A DNA stretch of 16,284 nucleotides from NAT127 sp041655035 (GTDB lineage: Bacteria; Pseudomonadota; Gammaproteobacteria; Pseudomonadales; Porticoccaceae). The notes beneath the pieces are model-generated. The model was not told the DNA's origin. It did not search any database and saw only the letters and a program-made list of their open reading frames with translations. Shown one piece after another: positions 12,976 through 16,284 of the stretch; positions within the stretch are counted from its first letter, which is position 1, and every line of letters begins with the position of its first letter. The stretch is taken from NCBI GenBank assembly GCA_041655035.1, contig JBAZCN010000074.1, positions 1-16,284 of the forward strand. Direction: 5' to 3'. The position numbers were made by a program, and so were the translations under genes.

Positions 12976-15297
12976 TTGGCTACCCGCAAGCCCGCGAAAA
13001 GATCCCGGCGCAAACCGAAACGCAAACCTTTTTTCTTCCGGCTCCTCACCATGACCCTGATATTGCTGCTGATCGTGGCGGGCGCCGGGCTGGTGTTGCT
13101 GGATACCTTCGTGCGCAGCAAGTTCGAGGGCGTCAAGTGGGCGCTGCCCGCTCACGTCTATGGCCGTTCGCTGGAGCTTTTCCAGGGGTTGCCCTTGCGT
13201 CCGGAGCAGTTGCGCTGGGAGCTGGACCAACTCGGCTACCGGGCTGTCAGCAGGGTCTCGGGGCCAGGACAGTACAGTGTCAACGGGGCGCGGATGGATC
13301 TCTACACGCGGCCGTTCCGCTTCACCGACGGCGATGAGCCGGGCCGGGCGGTGACGCTCACCTTCAGCGGCGGCCGGGTCAGCGGGATGGTCGGCGGCGG
13401 CCAGGGTTCACTGATACGGCTCGAACCGATGCTGATCGGAGGCATCTACCCCGACCATCTGGAAGACCGGGTGCTGGTGCGCTTCGACCAGGTGCCGGCA
13501 CTCCTCACCGAAGGCCTGCTGGCGGTGGAGGATCAGGATTTCTACCTGCATCTGGGGGTGTCTCCCAAGAGTATCCTGCGGGCGCTGGTCTCCAATATTC
13601 GCGCCGGCGCCACCGTGCAGGGCGGCAGCACGATCACCCAGCAACTGGTCAAGAATTTCTACCTGAACCACGAGCGCAGCATTGCCCGCAAGGCCGTCGA
13701 AGCGGTGATGGCCCTGCTGCTGGAAGCCCATTACAGCAAGGAGCAGATTCTCGAGGCCTACCTCAACGAGGTCTACCTGGGGCAGGCCGGCAAGCGCGCC
13801 ATCCACGGTTTCGGCATGGCCAGCCAGCACCTGTTCCGCCAGCCGTTGCGCGAGCTGGAACTGCACCAGATCGCGCTGATGGTGGGCATGGTCAAGGGCG
13901 CCTCCTACTACGATCCGTGGCGCAACCCGGAGCGCGCCACCGCGCGCCGCAACCTGGTCCTCGACGTCATGGCCGGGGAGGGTTTGATCACCACCGGCGT
14001 CGCCGCGGCGGCCAAGGGGCGGGGTCTGGACATCGCTCCGCAACCGGGCACCGCCACCAATCCCTACCCCGACTACCTGCAACTGGTCAGGGAGCAGTTG
14101 GCCCAGGATTATCGCCAGGAGGATCTGCAGTCGGCGGGTCTGCGCATCTTCACCCATCTCGATCCGCTGGTGCAGCGCCAGGTGCAGAACAGCGTAGCCT
14201 CGGTGGTGGACAACCTCGAGAAGGGCTATCGCCTGCCGGACGGCCAGCTCCAGGCGGCATCGTTGGTGGTGCGCACCGGGACCGCCGACGTGCTGGCCCT
14301 GGTGGGTAGCCGCAAGGCCGGTTTCGTCGGCTTCAATCGCGCGGTCGACGCCCGCCGCCAGGTGGGCTCGACCATCAAGCCGGCGGTCTACCTGGCGGCC
14401 CTGAACGACCCCGGACGCTACACCCTGAGTACCCTGGTGGACGATGCGCCGTTGTCCATCCGCTCGGGGGGCAAGCAATGGGAGCCGCGCAATTACGAGC
14501 GCGAGAGCCATGGTCTGGTGCCACTGTACCAGGCTCTCGGCCAGTCCTATAACCAGGCTACCGCGCGGCTCGGCCTCGACGTGGGGCTCAACCGGGTGGC
14601 CGACACCATCCGCCGGCTGGGCTATGGCGGCCGCCTGGAGGAAGTGCCGTCGCTGCTGCTCGGCGCCGTCGCCATGTCGCCCTACGAAGTGGCCGGGATC
14701 TATCACACCATTGCCGCCGAAGGCTTCTATTCTCCGCTGCGCACCATCAGTGCCGTCTATACGGCGGAGAACGAACCCCTCAAGCGTTACCCGTTCAATA
14801 CCGAACAGCGCTTTTCTCCCGAGGTGATGCATCTGCTCCAGTACGGGCTGCAGGTGGTGATGCGCGAGGGCACCGGCAAGACCGCCTACCGCAAGCTGCC
14901 GGAGGCGGTGACCCTGGCCGGGAAGACCGGCACCACCAATGACCAGCGCGACAGCTGGTTTGCCGGCTTCGCCGACAACTATGTCGGCGTGGTGTGGATC
15001 GGCCGCGACGACAACGGCAAAATGCCACTTACCGGAGGCACCGGGGCCCTGCAAGTGTGGACGGATATCATGGCGGGTCTCAATGTCGGCTCGGTGCCCT
15101 TTGCCAAGCCAGACGGAGTAGACTACCAGTGGGTCGAGCCCGCAACCCAGAGTCTCAGCCGGGAAGGGTGTACCGGCGCCCGTTATCTGCCTTATATTCG
15201 CGGCAGCGAGCCCAAGCGGCATGGGGCCTGCTTCCAGAAGCCCGGGCAGGAAGTCATCGACTGGTTCAAGGATCTCTTTGGCAATGAACAACCTTAA
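12976..15297 (+). CDS. mrcB: penicillin-binding protein 1b, bifunctional peptidoglycan synthase
   Basis: This class A PBP polymerises lipid II and crosslinks the peptides in the periplasm. With the TTG start it has 773 residues, close to P. aeruginosa PBP1b. A lysine/arginine-rich cytosolic tail (2-17) precedes one membrane helix (about 19-42). A UB2H-like region (about 60-140) follows, which in E. coli is the docking site for the activator LpoB. The glycosyltransferase (GT51) domain has EDQDFY with catalytic E185, and QGGSTITQQ (215-223). The transpeptidase domain shows STIK (nucleophile S465, K468), SYN (S524-N526) and KTGT (K650-G652). Two cysteines (C732, C752) lie near the C-terminus, where E. 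coli PBP1b also has a pair. The end overlaps the next gene by 14 bases. The frame stays open upstream to GTG 12889, but a promoter lies in that part. Confidence 0.96.
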   Translation: MATRKPAKRSRRKPKRKPFFFRLLTMTLILLLIVAGAGLVLLDTFVRSKFEGVKWALPAHVYGRSLELFQGLPLRPEQLRWELDQLGYRAVSRVSGPGQYSVNGARMDLYTRPFRFTDGDEPGRAVTLTFSGGRVSGMVGGGQGSLIRLEPMLIGGIYPDHLEDRVLVRFDQVPALLTEGLLAVEDQDFYLHLGVSPKSILRALVSNIRAGATVQGGSTITQQLVKNFYLNHERSIARKAVEAVMALLLEAHYSKEQILEAYLNEVYLGQAGKRAIHGFGMASQHLFRQPLRELELHQIALMVGMVKGASYYDPWRNPERATARRNLVLDVMAGEGLITTGVAAAAKGRGLDIAPQPGTATNPYPDYLQLVREQLAQDYRQEDLQSAGLRIFTHLDPLVQRQVQNSVASVVDNLEKGYRLPDGQLQAASLVVRTGTADVLALVGSRKAGFVGFNRAVDARRQVGSTIKPAVYLAALNDPGRYTLSTLVDDAPLSIRSGGKQWEPRNYERESHGLVPLYQALGQSYNQATARLGLDVGLNRVADTIRRLGYGGRLEEVPSLLLGAVAMSPYEVAGIYHTIAAEGFYSPLRTISAVYTAENEPLKRYPFNTEQRFSPEVMHLLQYGLQVVMREGTGKTAYRKLPEAVTLAGKTGTTNDQRDSWFAGFADNYVGVVWIGRDDNGKMPLTGGTGALQVWTDIMAGLNVGSVPFAKPDGVDYQWVEPATQSLSREGCTGARYLPYIRGSEPKRHGACFQKPGQEVIDWFKDLFGNEQP

Positions 15298-15766
15298 AAC
15301 AGCCTTTCTCGGTGGCCTTGCCCTGGCCCTGCTGGTTCTCGCCGGTTGCGCCCCCATCGCCCCCGCACCGACCACGACGTCGGAGCCCATGCCGCCGGTG
15401 GAACCTGCGCCATCGCCGCCGCAGCCCAGTGGGCCGGCCGAGGCGCCGGGGGCCATCCGGCCCGACAGGGGCGAGGAGGAGCCGTCCGCCGCCGTGGAGT
15501 CGGCGATCGCCGGCCTGATCGCCCAGGGCTGGCGGTTGCACAGTGCCAACAACTATGAAGGTGCTCTTGGCATCGCCGAGCGCGCCCAGCGCATCGAACC
15601 CCGCAATCCGGAGGTTTACCTGTTGATGGCCAGCGCCCAGTTCGGCCTGTACCGGTTGGACGTCGCCGAGCAACTCGCCCGTCGGGGCCTGTCACTGAGC
15701 CGCTCCGGGACTCTTGTCAACGGCCAGTTGCAGGGGCTGCTGGGGCGGATACAGGGCGCGAGGTAG
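15284..15766 (+). CDS. lpoP: TPR outer-membrane lipoprotein, probable PBP1b activator LpoP
   Basis: This encodes 160 residues from ATG 15284, which lies inside the last codons of mrcB. An AAGGA is about 11 bases upstream. A lipoprotein signal ends in lipobox L19-A20-G21 before C22, with no Asp after it, so outer-membrane sorting is likely. A Pro/Ala/Glu-rich linker (about 23-66) could span the periplasm to the wall. The C-terminal part (about 78-150) has TPR-like helices, including NNYEGALGIAERAQRIEPRN and YLLMASAQFGLYRLDVAEQL. In P. aeruginosa the PBP1b activator LpoP is a TPR lipoprotein encoded beside the PBP1b gene. The family, size, overlap and partner all agree here, although I could not align the sequences. 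The 14-base overlap suggests coupled translation and matched amounts of enzyme and activator. An upstream frame start at 15221 is not used, because it would lose the lipobox spacing. Confidence 0.82.
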   Translation: MNNLKTAFLGGLALALLVLAGCAPIAPAPTTTSEPMPPVEPAPSPPQPSGPAEAPGAIRPDRGEEEPSAAVESAIAGLIAQGWRLHSANNYEGALGIAERAQRIEPRNPEVYLLMASAQFGLYRLDVAEQLARRGLSLSRSGTLVNGQLQGLLGRIQGAR

Positions 15767-15777
15767 GGAGACCTCGC
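15758..15777 (+). terminator. hairpin at the end of lpoP
   Basis: GCGAGGT (15758-15764) and ACCTCGC (15771-15777) form a perfect 7-bp stem with a 6-base loop overlapping the lpoP stop codon. No T-tract follows. It is a plausible 3' end for the mrcB-lpoP transcript, but weakly supported as an intrinsic terminator. Confidence 0.35.
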
Positions 15778-16131
15778 CGACATTGGCTAATGGACAACAT
15801 TTAACGAAACCGCTATCGTGCCTGCCGGCGGCGAAATGCAGCGCATCCACGTGACAGAACACAGGGATCGTGCCGCGGGCACGGCGGTTCCTTCCTTTGT
15901 TCAAGCGCAACGGGCGGCCGGACAAGACTTTTGGAACTCCGGCTGCTCAGTCGTCCGTGGCGGTGAGTTCGGGTTTCCGATCATTGGCAGTCCCTGCGTT
16001 GCTTCTCGCGATATGCGACAGAGAGTTTGCCCGGGTAATGTGCTGTACGAACAGGTCGGGAGAGCGAACGAAGGCCATTGCGAAAGTTAAAAGTCGGAAC
16101 GGACAGGACGGAAAGGGACCAACGGGCAACA
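15767..16131 (+). other. 365-base gap without a convincing gene
   Basis: Short frames here, such as 15818-16090 and 15870-16139, have no ribosome binding site or recognisable sequence, and I do not call them. The gap holds the promoter candidate at 15791-15819, a tight hairpin at 15869-15883 (CGTGCC, loop GCG, GGCACG), and a purine-rich run with five GGA motifs at 16096-16118, just before the next gene. No tRNA or known RNA family was recognised. Confidence 0.6.
15791..15819 (+). promoter_or_regulatory. candidate promoter in the gap after lpoP
   Basis: TGGACA (15791-15796, five of six), 17 bases, and TATCGT (15814-15819, four of six) form a sigma-70-like promoter. Transcription would begin near 15826, some 305 bases before the next start codon. 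It could serve a long-leader mRNA for the following lipoprotein or a small RNA. Confidence 0.4.
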
Positions 16132-16284
16132 ATGAATAAAAGGATATTACTGGGACTATTGCTTATAGTGGCGCTGAGCGGTTGCGCCTCGCTGACCGCC
16201 ACCGACCAGGGCGTGGCGACGCAGCCCCGCACCACCACCGGGACGACGGCCCCCGCCGCCGCGCCCACGCCCCCCGCAGACCCC
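16132..16284 (+). CDS. 5' end of a second lipoprotein gene
   Basis: Only the first 51 codons are in the window and the frame runs off the right edge. The product starts MNKRILLGLLLIVALSGCASL: a basic N-terminus, a hydrophobic core and lipobox L15-S16-G17 before C18. Ser follows the Cys, which favours the outer membrane. After residue 25 comes a Thr/Ala/Pro-rich linker (TTTGTTAPAAAPTPPADP). This resembles the layout of lpoP and of Lpo-type PBP activators in general, but the folded part is not visible, so the function is unknown. Only a weak GGG (16124-16126) lies 5 bases before the ATG. The GGA-rich run upstream may influence translation. Confidence 0.75.
   Translation, partial: MNKRILLGLLLIVALSGCASLTATDQGVATQPRTTTGTTAPAAAPTPPADP

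Noticed and set aside
13408..15552. A 714-codon minus-strand open frame opposite mrcB and lpoP
   Set aside because: Same artefact of GC-rich third positions. It has no motif and no ribosome binding site, while the opposite strand encodes an unmistakable PBP1b.
15818..16139. Two overlapping plus-strand frames of about 90 codons in the gap after lpoP
   Set aside because: Neither has a ribosome binding site, a conserved-looking motif or consistent codon bias. One runs across the start of the next lipoprotein gene in another frame.

Overview
The window looks like chromosomal core DNA from a GC-rich gammaproteobacterium, probably a Pseudomonas relative or a marine Cellvibrionales/Halieaceae-type organism. 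The evidence is the block dsbD, aroQ, accB, accC, prmA, dusB, fis, purH, purD, whose order closely resembles that of Pseudomonas. Further support comes from a class A PBP1b followed by an LpoP-type TPR lipoprotein, and from a DUF2333-type protein. I see no insertion sequence, phage gene, CRISPR array, tRNA or rRNA, and no clearly foreign base composition.

Layout. Positions 1-82 hold the last codons of an unidentified plus-strand gene, followed by a strong GC hairpin. Positions 156-464 encode a small lipoprotein of unknown family that converges on purD. On the minus strand, transcribed right to left, an operon runs dusB-fis-purH-purD (4816 down to 501). It covers tRNA dihydrouridine synthesis, the nucleoid protein Fis and two purine steps. 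A second minus-strand operon runs aroQ-accB-accC-prmA (8192 down to 4979): 3-dehydroquinase, two acetyl-CoA carboxylase subunits and the L11 methyltransferase. dsbD (10142 down to 8454) is separate and diverges from a periplasmic PCu(A)C-type copper chaperone gene (10246-10683). A DUF2333-type membrane protein follows (10775-11785). A PfkB-family, adenosine-kinase-like gene (12820 down to 11813) converges on it and diverges from mrcB.

The right end is an envelope module. mrcB (PBP1b, 12976-15297) overlaps by 14 bases a TPR lipoprotein gene (15284-15766) that fits the PBP1b activator LpoP. A 365-base gap without a convincing gene follows, then the start of another lipoprotein (16132 to the window end).

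The points most worth a second look are these: a perfect 32-bp palindrome inside the DUF2333 gene, which makes both strands encode the same decapeptide; the mrcB/lpoP pair with a further lipoprotein behind it; the long leader of that last gene with five GGA motifs just before its start; an attenuator-like T8 element before aroQ; divergent dsbD and copper-chaperone promoters that appear to share one -35 position; and three genes (dusB, dsbD, mrcB) whose best-supported starts are TTG. No wholly new multi-gene system could be demonstrated from the sequence.
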